This document shows positions 1 to 7,806 of a stretch of 48,329 nucleotides of DNA, piece after piece. The DNA lies in the NCBI GenBank assembly GCA_900541035.1, contig UQIN01000018.1, positions 1 through 48,329 of the forward strand. The letters are read 5' to 3'. The notes beneath the pieces are model-generated. The model did not search any database. It was not told the DNA's origin and worked only from the letters and a program-made list of their open reading frames with translations. This DNA comes from an uncultured Collinsella sp. Lineage in GTDB: Bacteria > Actinomycetota > Coriobacteriia > Coriobacteriales > Coriobacteriaceae. The position numbers were made by a program, and so were the translations under genes. How positions within the stretch are numbered: position 1 is the first letter of the stretch; each line of letters starts with the position of its first letter.

Positions 1-96
1 GCGATGGCGATCGAGTTGTGGGCAGAGAAGCGCGCACGGCTCGAGAACGGCGAGATCGACGCCGCCGAGTACGAGGACTGGAAAGCCTCGCTGTAG
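1..96 (+). CDS. C-terminal end of an XRE-like regulator (partial, cut by window edge)
   Basis: Frame 1 is open from the first base to a TAG at 94-96, giving 31 residues. The tail contains LWAEKRARL and EYEDWKASL. The same pattern (WA-K/Q-basic stretch, then DY/EY-x-xW) occurs twice in the duplicated XRE protein at 843-1979, as KWAAQYAQI with DYERWKDNF and as EWAKRYETR with EYDEWLDQF. I infer that this is the end of a paralogous regulator on the opposite strand, but the DNA-binding part lies outside the window. Its presence just left of the element boundary hints that the flank is itself mobile DNA. Confidence in a real coding end is moderate, and the family assignment rests only on the tail motif. 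Confidence 0.55.
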   Translation, partial: AMAIELWAEKRARLENGEIDAAEYEDWKASL

Positions 97-181
97 CAGC
101 TCTCCGCATTTCGCTACCACTAAAACCGAATCAGGGCGCCAGGATAGTCGGTGAGCTCCGCTCGCACCTGCGTATGCTGAG

Positions 182-620
182 TTTTTACTCCCCATTGCAT
201 GCAAAGGCATTTCAAGCGTAAACGGGGAGTAAATGACGCGGTGGCTTACATGGCGGCACACGGCAGTACGCCGCGGCATTTCCCCTGGTTACTCCCGTTT
301 TCATTGAGGCGGCGAGATTCTTTACTCCCCATTAACCACCTGGGGAAACGCCGTGCAGAGACCGCCGAAAAGCCGATTGAGTTCGATTTGAGTTTCAAAG
401 GACCTAAAACGGCCCCTTTTCGTTATCGGGGACAAAAATCGCACGTCTACTCACTTGGGATAAATTCTTACTCCCATTCCTCCGAATACCGCCCCGTGCC
501 TTGTCGTCTTGAAATACGGGGAGTAAATAGCAAAATCGCAGGTGAAAGGGAGTAAAAAGGCAAAGAAAAAGCCTCCGTCCCAGCACGGGAACGGAGGCTC
601 AATTTTCGTATTTACTCACC
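182..620. repeat. Cluster of TTTACTCCCC motifs in both orientations
   Basis: Forward copies of (T)TTACTCCC are at 182-193, 289-296, 321-330 and 468-475, with a weaker one at 611-620. Reverse copies (GGGAGTAAA) are at 224-233, 518-527 and 548-556. The attachment core at 715-728 begins with the same TACTCCC. Repeated short sites beside an attachment core are typical of binding sites for a recombinase, an excisionase or a replication protein. The copies are seen directly, but their role is inference. Confidence 0.6.
570..606. terminator. Strong hairpin terminator, mainly for reverse-strand transcription
   Basis: AGCCTCCGT (570-578) pairs with ACGGAGGCT (591-599), and an inner CCC/GGG pairing extends the stem. 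The reverse strand continues into TTTTTCTTT after the stem and the forward strand into CAATTTT, so it may act both ways. In the uninterrupted chromosome it would lie downstream of the guaA end and could be the original guaA terminator. Confidence 0.7.
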
Positions 621-714
621 GCCGTCGCTGACGGCTTTGCCATGACTCTCGTACGAAACGAAACTCAGCGGCACAGTGCGGCACTCAAAAGTGCAGGTCA
701 GAACCCTATCAGCC

Positions 715-728
715 TACTCCCACTCGAT
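715..728. repeat. Left attachment core
   Basis: TACTCCCACTCGAT is identical to the sequence over the guaA stop at 19410-19423. Read on the reverse strand, this copy plus adjacent bases spells PVIEWE and a TAG stop, a mimic of the GuaA C-terminus (PATIEWE). That fits an element whose attachment site copies the end of the target gene. Confidence 0.8.
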
Positions 729-842
729 AACGGGTGCCGCAGGTAAATGAGGCGCTCGTTTTACCTCAGTCCGTTCTATCAGGCATTCTCCCATCGCCGT
801 TTGATACTCATTTGGTCCTCACGCCGGCTAATCTGACCACAA

Positions 843-1979
843 TTAGGGCAGGGCATACCCCTTCTTAAATCGCTCGTCAAAGGGACAGAAATCGCTATAG
901 ACATAGCCGTCAATAAGCGATGAACCGTTCGGTTGGCGTATCTCATGCTGCCGGAACTTCTCGACATAGCCATCGGACTTATCGTGCTCGAAATAGTCGA
1001 ACTGATCAAGCCACTCGTCGTATTCATCGGCCTGCTTCACGCGCGTTTCGTACCTCTTCGCCCATTCAAAAAGAAAAGAGTCGGGAACAGGCGCTCTCGC
1101 TAGAAGCGCCGGCCCCTCTTCCAGTTGAAGCGGAATCAATCCATATGAAGCCGAGAGCTGAAATAGCGCATGAGCAGCTTGAACAGGACTACCGAAATCG
1201 GTAAATACAAGCGCTCCCCTCTTCACCTCAAGAGCGCTGGACAGTTTTTGAAGCGCCGCATATTTCGGCACCCTAGCCCCCTGTTCATACGAACGTAGCG
1301 TTGCGAGGGAGAGATCAGCCTCTCGGGCCAAATCCAGCTGGGTCTTTGCAGGGGTACACCGCGCCCTTAGCTCGGGCAGCTTCTTGGACTGCATCCTATT
1401 TTGCCAAGGCGTAATCGGCACCCAAGAATCTCGTGGATCATATTCGTATCGGAGGGGGAACTGGGACGGATCAAAGTCGGCTGAGAAGTTGTCCTTCCAT
1501 CTTTCATAGTCGTCTCGATCGGAGTCGCTCTCAATTTGAGCATACTGAGCTGCCCACTTCTTTAGAAAAGACTCCATGAAAGGCGAAGTCGGCTTGAGCG
1601 CTGAATAGCGCTCGTTTGCAACAGGCTCGAACCCATATGTCGCGGCAAATTGGAAAAAAGCCTGAGCAATCAGGTCAGTATCGTTGAAATCATAAAAATG
1701 GAGCGCCTCAGCCCGTATGCCATAGGCGTTCGCAAGCCCCTCCAAATGCTCTTCCTTCGGGGCAGACTTCATGAGCTCGTAGTTCCTCAAGGCCGACTCC
1801 GAAATGCCTGCCGCCTGAGCGGCGACCTTTCGTGTCCATTTTCGCGCCGAACGGAGGCGGAGCAGTTTCTCGGACAGCCGTAGCCTTCCCCAGCGCTTGC
1901 TCGTTTGTTCCCACTCCCTATCGGCCACAAATGACGTCAGGGTCTCTTTGGCAGCACCGATGCGATCGACGGCAGTCAT
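843..1979 (-). CDS. XRE-family regulator with an internal duplication (two HTH units)
   Basis: The protein has 378 residues when started at the ATG at 1979, which has GGAGG eight bases upstream; an upstream ATG in the same frame lacks such a site. Two similar halves are visible. Each has a helix-turn-helix (about 37-70 with AAGISESALRNYE, and about 203-235 with EADLSLATLRSYE), then a block with an aromatic-rich stretch (AFFQFAATYGF and ALFQLSASYGL), then a WA...W segment (141-165 and 305-327). It is transcribed away from the xis-int operon, so it is well placed to control excision and transfer genes, but no target is shown. The tail of a related protein is seen at 1-96. The family assignment is fairly secure; the regulatory role is inference. 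Confidence 0.8.
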   Translation of the reverse strand: MTAVDRIGAAKETLTSFVADREWEQTSKRWGRLRLSEKLLRLRSARKWTRKVAAQAAGISESALRNYELMKSAPKEEHLEGLANAYGIRAEALHFYDFNDTDLIAQAFFQFAATYGFEPVANERYSALKPTSPFMESFLKKWAAQYAQIESDSDRDDYERWKDNFSADFDPSQFPLRYEYDPRDSWVPITPWQNRMQSKKLPELRARCTPAKTQLDLAREADLSLATLRSYEQGARVPKYAALQKLSSALEVKRGALVFTDFGSPVQAAHALFQLSASYGLIPLQLEEGPALLARAPVPDSFLFEWAKRYETRVKQADEYDEWLDQFDYFEHDKSDGYVEKFRQHEIRQPNGSSLIDGYVYSDFCPFDERFKKGYALP

Positions 1980-2159
1980 CCAGATACACCTCCGAAGAAA
2001 TACTGTTCTCAAGTCTACATGCGAAATCTCATGCATACAAAAAATGTAGGAGATGTGACTTAATCTGCAAAATTACACTTTCCGTAGTAGGTCATACGTT
2101 TTTTGGACATAATCAAGACGAGGGGCAATCGGTGCCCCGCTCTGGAAAGGAGACTACAT
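1980..2159. promoter_or_regulatory. Divergent control region between the XRE regulator and xis-int
   Basis: This 180-bp AT-rich region separates oppositely transcribed genes and must hold both promoters. It includes an inverted repeat CTACAT (2015-2020) / ATGTAG (2044-2049) and, for xis, a ribosome site GGAAAGGAG seven bases before the ATG. I cannot assign -35 and -10 boxes with certainty. Confidence 0.45.
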
Positions 2160-2369
2160 ATGACACGTCAGCTTATCGGCGCGGAGGAGGTTGCCGAGAT
2201 CACGGGCATGAGCAAGTCTTATGCGTTCAAGCTGATTAAGACCTTGAATGCAGAACTTGCAGCTCAGGGAATCATGACCATCCCCGGGAAGGTTCAGCGC
2301 TCGTACTTCGAGGCACGGCTTCTCTCCGCCCCTTCCAAGCAGAGGGCGGCGATGGCCCATGTCAGTTAA
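2160..2369 (+). CDS. xis: Excisionase-like small DNA-binding protein
   Basis: This 69-residue protein has a winged-helix/MerR-like segment near its start (LIGAEEVAEITGMSKSYAFK), the usual layout of excisionases and of the DNA-binding domain in element-encoded directionality factors. The ATG at 2160 is chosen because GGAAAGGAG precedes it by seven bases; the open frame extends further upstream without a ribosome site. Its last 11 bases overlap the integrase start, so the two are translationally coupled. It probably bends DNA at the attachment sites to favour excision. The function is inferred from size, fold and position next to the integrase. Confidence 0.75.
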   Translation: MTRQLIGAEEVAEITGMSKSYAFKLIKTLNAELAAQGIMTIPGKVQRSYFEARLLSAPSKQRAAMAHVS

Positions 2370-3423
2370 CCGAGACAAGAAGCGCGGGACCTGGACGGTC
2401 GAGGCTTGGTACCGCAACTCTTTAGGCGAGCGCCACAAAAAGACGAAGCGCGGATTCGTTTCCAAGAAGGAGGCCGTCGCTTGGGAGCGCAACTTCCTCG
2501 CGTCCTGCAACGAGCGCGTCGAGATCACCGTCGAGGCCTTCGTCAAGACCATGTACACCCGCGACGTCTACCCTCGGCTGCGCGTTGGAACCAAGCTCAC
2601 CAAGGATGCCATCATCGACAAGTACATCCTCCCGGTCTTCGGTAAGATGCGCCTTTGCGACGTCAAGGCCGCAGACGTTGTGCGTTGGGAGAATTGGCTC
2701 CTTGAGCAGGGCCTGTCGCAGAGCTATCTCCACACCATCTGCAACCAGTTCTCAGCCATTTTCAACCACGCCGTCCGCTTCTACCGCTTGCCCCAGAACC
2801 CCATGCTGGCGGCGGGAAAGGTCGGCTCCAAGCGTCCCGAGAAGGAGATGCTCTACTGGACCCCTACCGAGTTCAAGCTCTTCTCCCAGGCCATCGAGGA
2901 TAAGCCCCTCATCTACCTCGCTTTCCTGACGCTCTATCTGTCGGGTTGCCGCGAGGGCGAGCTCCTTGCCCTTCGTCCGGAGGACATCGACTTCGGGCTC
3001 AACGTCATCCGCATCCGCCGCTCCTATGCCCGCGTCAAGGGCGAGGACGTTATCGGCCCACCCAAGACGCGAGCCTCGAAGCGCGACATTGTCATGCCGA
3101 GCCTCCTTCGCGAGGAACTGCGCGACTATCTGGCAGCACATCCCGAAATCGTTCCTACCGACCGACTCTTCCCCATCACAAAACATGCGTTGTCGCATGA
3201 GATGAAGAGGGGTTGCGAGCTCTCGGGCGTGAAGCGCATCCGTATCCACGACATCCGCCACTCCCACGTGAGCGCCCTCGTCAACAGCGGCTACTCGCCC
3301 ACGGCGATCGCCGATCGCATGGGCCACGAGACCGCCGAGGTCACGGAGATGTACTCGCATCTCTTCCCCTCGACGCAGCACGATCTAGTGGAGGCCCTTG
3401 ATGGGATGATGTCGGATGTCTAA
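2359..3423 (+). CDS. int: Tyrosine recombinase (integrase) of the element
   Basis: A site-specific recombinase of 354 residues that should insert the element at, and excise it from, the guaA 3' end. An N-terminal arm-binding region (about 1-50) is followed by a SAM-like core-binding domain (about 55-155) and the catalytic domain. The catalytic set is complete: Arg198 in SGCREGELLALR, Lys236 in PPKTRASKR, His297 and Arg300 in HDIRHSH, His323 in MGHETAE and the nucleophile Tyr332 in EMYSHLF. It overlaps xis upstream and the MobC-like gene downstream (8 bp), so excision and mobilization genes look like one transcript. The protein shows no damage, which suggests the element can still move. Confidence 0.93.
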   Translation: MSVNRDKKRGTWTVEAWYRNSLGERHKKTKRGFVSKKEAVAWERNFLASCNERVEITVEAFVKTMYTRDVYPRLRVGTKLTKDAIIDKYILPVFGKMRLCDVKAADVVRWENWLLEQGLSQSYLHTICNQFSAIFNHAVRFYRLPQNPMLAAGKVGSKRPEKEMLYWTPTEFKLFSQAIEDKPLIYLAFLTLYLSGCREGELLALRPEDIDFGLNVIRIRRSYARVKGEDVIGPPKTRASKRDIVMPSLLREELRDYLAAHPEIVPTDRLFPITKHALSHEMKRGCELSGVKRIRIHDIRHSHVSALVNSGYSPTAIADRMGHETAEVTEMYSHLFPSTQHDLVEALDGMMSDV

Positions 3424-3865
3424 GCCGATTATGGACGCCAAGGGGCGCCGCCGCTGCAAGACCATCGCCTTCCGCATGTCGCCCGCAGAGGCGGACCAGC
3501 TCGACCTCCGCGTCGCCCTGAGTAGCCTGTCAAAGCAGGAGTACATCACGAAATGCTTGCTTGAGGGCACTTTCACCGTGGTCGCGACCACCCGCATGCG
3601 CAAGGCGGTCAAGGAGCGCGTGGGGCCCGTCGTAACGGAACTCCGGCGTATCCGGCGCGCGGCAGACATGGACGACGAGCTCGTCGAGTCGCTTGAGACG
3701 CTTGCCGCCTTCGCCGAATCGTTCGCGCCCGAGCGCTCCCCCGTGGAACTCGAAGACGCACTTATCGCAAACCTCGGGATAGACGACGGCCTCCCCGACC
3801 AAAGCTCGGCCGTCGCCCAAAATCATGAGTCCACACATAAGGAGGACCCCATCGATGAATCTTAG
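3416..3865 (+). CDS. MobC-like mobilization accessory protein
   Basis: 149 residues, starting inside the last codons of int. A ribbon-helix-helix-like segment at about 18-50 (KTIAFRMSPAEADQLDLRVA, then SLSKQEYITKCLLEG) resembles the plasmid mobilization MobC group, which binds oriT and helps the relaxase. A charged helical C-terminus follows. The tight coupling to int on one side and to the small gene at 3855 on the other places it in the core operon. A second RHH-like protein directly precedes the relaxase, so which of the two is the relaxosome partner is unclear. The family call rests on pattern and context. Confidence 0.6.
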   Translation: MSKPIMDAKGRRRCKTIAFRMSPAEADQLDLRVALSSLSKQEYITKCLLEGTFTVVATTRMRKAVKERVGPVVTELRRIRRAADMDDELVESLETLAAFAESFAPERSPVELEDALIANLGIDDGLPDQSSAVAQNHESTHKEDPIDES

Positions 3866-4058
3866 CATGATGAATTCCGCCCGGCGCCGCACCATCCTGC
3901 GCGACCACGGCCTCGACCATCCCCTGACAGAGGAAGAGCTGGTCGAGCGTCTGGTCGACACGGAGCTTCGCCTTAGCCGGCTCGAAGTGCTCGTCTTCGG
4001 CAGTGCCTGCCCCATCAACGGCCCACGACGCCCCCAGTCTCGCGAGGAGGTGGCCTGA
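3855..4058 (+). CDS. Small protein of unknown function in the element core operon
   Basis: 67 residues: MNLSMMNSARRR at the start, then an acidic helical stretch (LTEEELVERLVDTELRLSRLE) that could form a short coiled coil. The ATG at 3855 follows AAGGAGG by about ten bases and overlaps the preceding gene by 11 bp. Its stop overlaps the next start as ATGA. Coupling on both sides argues for a real gene. I do not recognise its family. Confidence 0.6.
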   Translation: MNLSMMNSARRRTILRDHGLDHPLTEEELVERLVDTELRLSRLEVLVFGSACPINGPRRPQSREEVA

Positions 4059-5287
4059 TGGGTGCGCAGAAGCACGACGACGTCCTTGGGCCGCAGCCTC
4101 CAGAGCGCCGCTCCCCGCCGACGGTCAACGAGATCGTCGAGGAGCTCAAGTCCCTCCCCTTGAACGTCGGCTACAACCGGCTCGCAAACGAGCTTTTCAA
4201 GACCGGCCCTCTGCCCTGGGACGCGGATGCGAGGGAACGCCGGTGGCGCGACAGCGACGACGCGCGGCTCTTCGCCCTCCTCCAGCAGACCATCTCCCTC
4301 CAGAAGGAGAAGTTCATGTTGCTCGCATTGACCATCGTCGCCGAGGACAATGCCTACGATCCGCTCGTCGCCATGCTCGACGCCCTCACCTGGGACGGCA
4401 TCCCGCGCGTAGGGACGCTCCTCAATGTCTACCTTGGTGCGGAGAGGAGCGTATACGTCTCGGAGGTCGAGCGCATCTTGTTCTGCGAGGGCATCGCCCG
4501 CGCCTACAGCCCGGGCTGCAAGGCCGATTACATGCCCATCCTGTGCGGCGCCGGGGGTATCGGCAAGTCGTCCTTCGCCCGAGGCCTCGCCATCCGCGAC
4601 GAGTACTTCACGGACTCCGTGATCAACCTCGGCGACGTCAAGCTCACGGGCGAGCAGAACCGGGGCAAATGGATCGTCGAGGTCCCCGAGCTCAACGGGA
4701 TGTCCGAGCGCTCTATCGAGAGCGTGAAGGCTGGGGTCACCCGTCAGGTCGATGAGTTCCGAGGGGCCTATTGCCGCAGGACGGAGGCGTTTCCCCGGCG
4801 CGTGGTCTTCGTCGGTACCACGAACGAGGCAGACTTTATACGCGAGCGCTCAAGCGGCGCAAGGCGCTTCCTCCCGTTGCTCTGCGGCATCGAGCGCACT
4901 GAGAAGTCCGTCTTCGATGAGGACTTCCCGGCCGCAATCCGCCAGGCATGGGCAGAGGCCCGCACGTGGATGAGGACGGGCGATGTCCGCTTTTCGACCG
5001 TCCTAACACCTGAGATGGAGACCGAGGCGGCCGCACAGCGCGGACGCTTCGTCGAGGAGGACCCCTGCGTGCAGAAGGTCCTCGCGTATCTCCCCGGCAA
5101 CACCGACCGTCCCATGTGCACGTTCGAGATTCTCGACAAGGCCCTCCACCTCGAGAAGACCAAGGCCAACTGCAAAATGGTCAGCCGCATCCTGTCGTCG
5201 CAGTGCCCGGGATGGGCCCCGGGCAACAAGCGCCTCTGCCCCCCGTACGGAAAGCAGCGCTGTTGGGTGTACCGGGAGACGGATTAG
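4058..5287 (+). CDS. VirE/VapE-type P-loop ATPase, probable replication protein
   Basis: 409 residues with a virulence-associated-E-type ATPase domain. Walker A is GAGGIGKSSF (about 164-173). A Walker-B-like strand, KWIVEVPELN, lies at about 204-213, and RRVVFVGTTNEADF looks like a sensor strand. The segment YDPLVAMLDALTWDG is typical of this family. Members occur in phage satellites and plasmids, where they act as primase/helicase-like replication proteins. No N-terminal primase domain is present, so this would be the helicase part only. GAGGAGG precedes the ATG, which overlaps the upstream stop. The inverted GGTGCC repeats just downstream (5296-5490) resemble a satellite-type origin. Family secure, replication role inferred. 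Confidence 0.8.
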   Translation: MGAQKHDDVLGPQPPERRSPPTVNEIVEELKSLPLNVGYNRLANELFKTGPLPWDADARERRWRDSDDARLFALLQQTISLQKEKFMLLALTIVAEDNAYDPLVAMLDALTWDGIPRVGTLLNVYLGAERSVYVSEVERILFCEGIARAYSPGCKADYMPILCGAGGIGKSSFARGLAIRDEYFTDSVINLGDVKLTGEQNRGKWIVEVPELNGMSERSIESVKAGVTRQVDEFRGAYCRRTEAFPRRVVFVGTTNEADFIRERSSGARRFLPLLCGIERTEKSVFDEDFPAAIRQAWAEARTWMRTGDVRFSTVLTPEMETEAAAQRGRFVEEDPCVQKVLAYLPGNTDRPMCTFEILDKALHLEKTKANCKMVSRILSSQCPGWAPGNKRLCPPYGKQRCWVYRETD

Positions 5288-5295
5288 GGCCGATA

Positions 5296-5490
5296 GAGGT
5301 GCCGCAACATGCCGTTGCGGCACCTCGGTCGCCCCCCTCACCTGCAAAGTCTCTCGATGGTGCCAAAGGTGCCATAGGCCCAGAAACTCTTTCCTGTTCT
5401 TTGGCACCTTCGGCACCGCAACGTTTCGCCGCAGCTAGAAGCATCATCAGCAAAGACCCTCAAATGAACCACCGGTACCCATACGGCACC
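5296..5490. repeat. Iteron-like cluster of GGTGCC/GGCACC with two inverted repeats
   Basis: GAGGTGCCGCAAC (5296-5308) and GTTGCGGCACCTC (5314-5326) form a perfect 13-bp hairpin with a five-base loop and no T tract. A second inverted repeat pairs 5359-5374 with 5402-5417 (one mismatch in 16). Together they give seven copies of GGTGCC or its complement between 5298 and 5490. It lies directly after the VirE-type ATPase and before the next gene. A replication origin, operator or transfer site are all possible. Confidence 0.55.
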
Positions 5491-5506
5491 GGCAGAGAGG
5501 AAAACC

Positions 5507-5995
5507 ATGATGGAACTTGTCAAGAAAACCAAATCGCATCTCGACGACCTCCTCGGGACCGTCCCCAAGCACAAGGACGACGCCGTCGGCTCCGTGCTCT
5601 CCCATCTGCTGGAGTCCGACCCCGACCTGGGCTTCGCACGCGCGGCGCGGCCCGTCGAGCATCCGGGCTTCACGCGCATCGTCCGTGCAGGAATCGCCTA
5701 CTACGCGAAGCCTGATTTCAAGATTCTGAACCCGTTCAAGGAAGGCGGGAACGGCGTCTACTTCGTCAAAGGCAGCAACAACGACCCGACCGGCATCTTC
5801 TTCACCGATGCCTACCGCGTCAACGATGCAGAATACGGCGACGCCATCGAGGCCTACCTCTTCGCCTACGGCATCCCCCGCGATGACCTCGCCATGATGC
5901 CCGTCACCTTCTGGCCTAAGACCTACGAGCGCACGCCCGAGAACATCGCCGCCCTCCGCGCTGTCGGCGCGCCCCTCCCGAACGAGGGACTCTAA
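5507..5995 (+). CDS. Unknown protein of the mobile element
   Basis: 162 residues starting at tandem ATG codons (5507 and 5510) after GAGAGG. The first part is helical and charged (VKKTKSHLDDLLGTVPKHKDD). The rest looks globular, with aromatic stretches such as GVYFVKGSNNDPTGIFFTDA. No signal peptide or known motif is visible. It ends one base before the RHH-like gene that precedes the relaxase, so it is likely co-transcribed with the mobilization genes. I do not recognise it. Confidence 0.65.
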   Translation: MMELVKKTKSHLDDLLGTVPKHKDDAVGSVLSHLLESDPDLGFARAARPVEHPGFTRIVRAGIAYYAKPDFKILNPFKEGGNGVYFVKGSNNDPTGIFFTDAYRVNDAEYGDAIEAYLFAYGIPRDDLAMMPVTFWPKTYERTPENIAALRAVGAPLPNEGL

Positions 5996-5996
5996 G

Positions 5997-6461
5997 ATGG
6001 CCATCGGAAAAGACGGGTCGAAGGTCATGAGCCTCCGACTCCCTAACAAGGCGTATCGCCGCCTCCACGCCTACGGGGTTTCAAAGGATCTTAGCGACAG
6101 TGCAGCCGCCCGCGAGCTCATCGCCGCTGGGCTCGCCTCCGACGGCCTGGCGCTCTACTCCACCGAGCTCGGAACCTATCTGCGCGGCGTCATGCAGCCA
6201 CTGCTGGAGCAACTCGACCGCACGCTCGGCGAGCGCAACGCCGAGCAGGAGGACCGCATCGCGCGCGTTGTGCACCGCGCCACGCGTGCCTCGATCGTCG
6301 CAGCAATCGCCGCCGTCGAGATCGAGAAGGGCACGTTCAATGGCCTGGACGGCGTGAGCGCCTCGGACATCTACGCCGCCTACGACAAGCAGGCCGGCCT
6401 CATGCAGCGCGGCATGACGCTCTCGGAGGCGAGGGAGCGCCTTTCAGATGGCAAGTCGTAG
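5997..6461 (+). CDS. RHH/MobC-like relaxosome accessory protein
   Basis: 154 residues. Its start resembles a ribbon-helix-helix DNA-binding arm (KVMSLRLPNKAYRRLHAYG, then LSDSAAARELIAAGL). Long amphipathic helices follow. It overlaps the relaxase start by 14 bp, the usual position of a MobC-type protein that loads the relaxase onto oriT. GAGGGAC lies ahead of the ATG. It is a different protein from the MobC-like one at 3416. The role is inferred from context and the N-terminal pattern. Confidence 0.65.
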   Translation: MAIGKDGSKVMSLRLPNKAYRRLHAYGVSKDLSDSAAARELIAAGLASDGLALYSTELGTYLRGVMQPLLEQLDRTLGERNAEQEDRIARVVHRATRASIVAAIAAVEIEKGTFNGLDGVSASDIYAAYDKQAGLMQRGMTLSEARERLSDGKS

Positions 6462-7806
6462 CAGCCTCGTTGTGAACGCCCGTGTGCACCTCTCCGGGTC
6501 GCGCGGGCGTTCCGCCGTCATCACCAACAACGTCGAGTACGTCGCCACGCGCGAGGGGGCCGACAAATCCGCCACCGTCGACGATCTCAGGCGCTCCGAG
6601 CTCGCCGAGAGGATGGGGATCGTCGGCTACTGCGCCGAGAGGCCCGGGTCGACCGCGCTCTTCGACCAGAACGGGGCCGTCCAGCTCCGCACGGCCCGCA
6701 GGGAGCTCGAAAAGGCCGACGGTGCGATTGCCACCGTTGTGCTCAGCGTCCGCAGGGACGAGGCGTGCGAGCTCGATCTCGCATGCAAGGAGGACTGGCA
6801 GCGCTTCTGCCGCCGAAACCTCACGCCGGCGCTTGCCGAGGCAATGGGCATCCCCGAGTCCAGCGTCCGTTGGGTAGCCGCCGAGCACGAGAACCACCCG
6901 AATTCCAAGCACGTGCACGTTATTGCCTGGTCGTCCGACGGCTCGTTCGATTCGCTCATGGCCCGCAACAGGCTCGACCGGGCAAGGAACGCGCTCACCG
7001 ACGCGGCCCTGGTCCCGGCGCTCGCGGCCGAGCACGAGGCCCGCGACCTCGCGAGGTCGCGGGCGGTCGACGCCGTCCGCCATATCCCCGCCGATGAGAT
7101 TGGCGTCACGCTGCCTGCGGACGGCCGCATCTCCTACGCGCACCTCCGCCGCTGGCACCCAGATGTCGCCAAGGCCGTCGATGCCGCAATCGAGGAAGCA
7201 GGGTCGAGGCACCCTGAAATCAAGGAGGCGAGCGCGGCTTACCGCGAGTCCGTGGAGCGCTGCGCCGGCCTCAAGGGGCTCGAAGGTGTTGCGCAGGACC
7301 GCTACTTGAACGACGCCATGCACGAGCTACGCGCGCGCCAGGGCAACGCCCTGCTGAGGGTCATCGCACCCGACCGGGCAACGGACCCCGAAAGGGAACC
7401 GATAAGGTCCGCAAGGCCGGACGACGGGCCCGCAACGGAGCGCAAGCGCATGAGGCCACTCGTCGGCGAGGTCCGCGCCTGCGTCACCGGAAAAGACCTG
7501 GAGGGCGCGCGAGAAGCCGTCCGCGAGCGCGGGCCCATCCCGGAGAGATGCCTCCGGTCGTGCCCGTCCTACGCGCTTTCCATGGCAAAAGCCCCCGTTG
7601 CTGTGGGCAGGGCCCTTGCCAAAGCGCTCGCGTCCGCAACAGAGGGTCCCAAAGGCAAGAAGGACCTGTCAGACGAAGTCGGCCAGAAGGCCGAGCGCGC
7701 GCTCGCGAGGGCGCTCGCAGCCGCCGTATCGGCCGCGATCAGGGGCGATGCGGCGGGCATCGTGCTCGACTCAGCGAAAACAATAGTGAAGGGAATGATT
7801 CTATGA
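6448..7806 (+). CDS. Mobilization relaxase (MobP/MobL-like)
   Basis: 452 residues. The metal-binding motif III of relaxases is clear: AEHENHPNSKHVHV, with His147, His150, His155 and His157. A likely nicking tyrosine lies near the start in NNVEYVATREG (Tyr31). The N-terminal third is the nicking domain, and the C-terminus is rich in Ala, Arg and Lys helices. It would cut oriT, stay attached to the 5' end and lead the strand to the coupling protein. It overlaps the RHH gene upstream and ends in an ATGA overlap with the coupling-protein gene, so the three are one operon. A TATCCTGC nick-like site downstream (9915-9922) suits MobP-type enzymes. The exact Mob subfamily is uncertain. Confidence 0.85.
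   Translation: MASRSSLVVNARVHLSGSRGRSAVITNNVEYVATREGADKSATVDDLRRSELAERMGIVGYCAERPGSTALFDQNGAVQLRTARRELEKADGAIATVVLSVRRDEACELDLACKEDWQRFCRRNLTPALAEAMGIPESSVRWVAAEHENHPNSKHVHVIAWSSDGSFDSLMARNRLDRARNALTDAALVPALAAEHEARDLARSRAVDAVRHIPADEIGVTLPADGRISYAHLRRWHPDVAKAVDAAIEEAGSRHPEIKEASAAYRESVERCAGLKGLEGVAQDRYLNDAMHELRARQGNALLRVIAPDRATDPEREPIRSARPDDGPATERKRMRPLVGEVRACVTGKDLEGAREAVRERGPIPERCLRSCPSYALSMAKAPVAVGRALAKALASATEGPKGKKDLSDEVGQKAERALARALAAAVSAAIRGDAAGIVLDSAKTIVKGMIL

Larger units (their letters stand above)
97..842. other. Non-coding left flank and left element end
   Basis: No convincing gene lies in this 746-bp stretch. It holds a cluster of TTTACTCCCC-like motifs on both strands (182-620), a strong hairpin terminator (570-599), the left attachment core (715-728) and, just inside the element, an inverted repeat AGGTAAA/TTTACCT (741-747 and 760-766). 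A forward open frame at 199-555 runs straight through the motif copies, has no ribosome site and looks like chance. Confidence 0.6.

Noticed and set aside
199..555. Forward open frame of 118 codons in the left flank
   Set aside because: It runs through the repeated TTTACTCCCC motifs on both strands, has no ribosome site and no protein-like pattern.
3888..3900. Nick-like ATCCTGC inside the small core gene
   Set aside because: It lies in a coding sequence with no adjacent hairpins. The intergenic copy at 9915-9922 is much better placed.
7548..7802. Upstream extension of the coupling-protein frame
   Set aside because: It overlaps the relaxase coding sequence. The ATG at 7803 in an ATGA overlap gives a normal membrane-anchored start.
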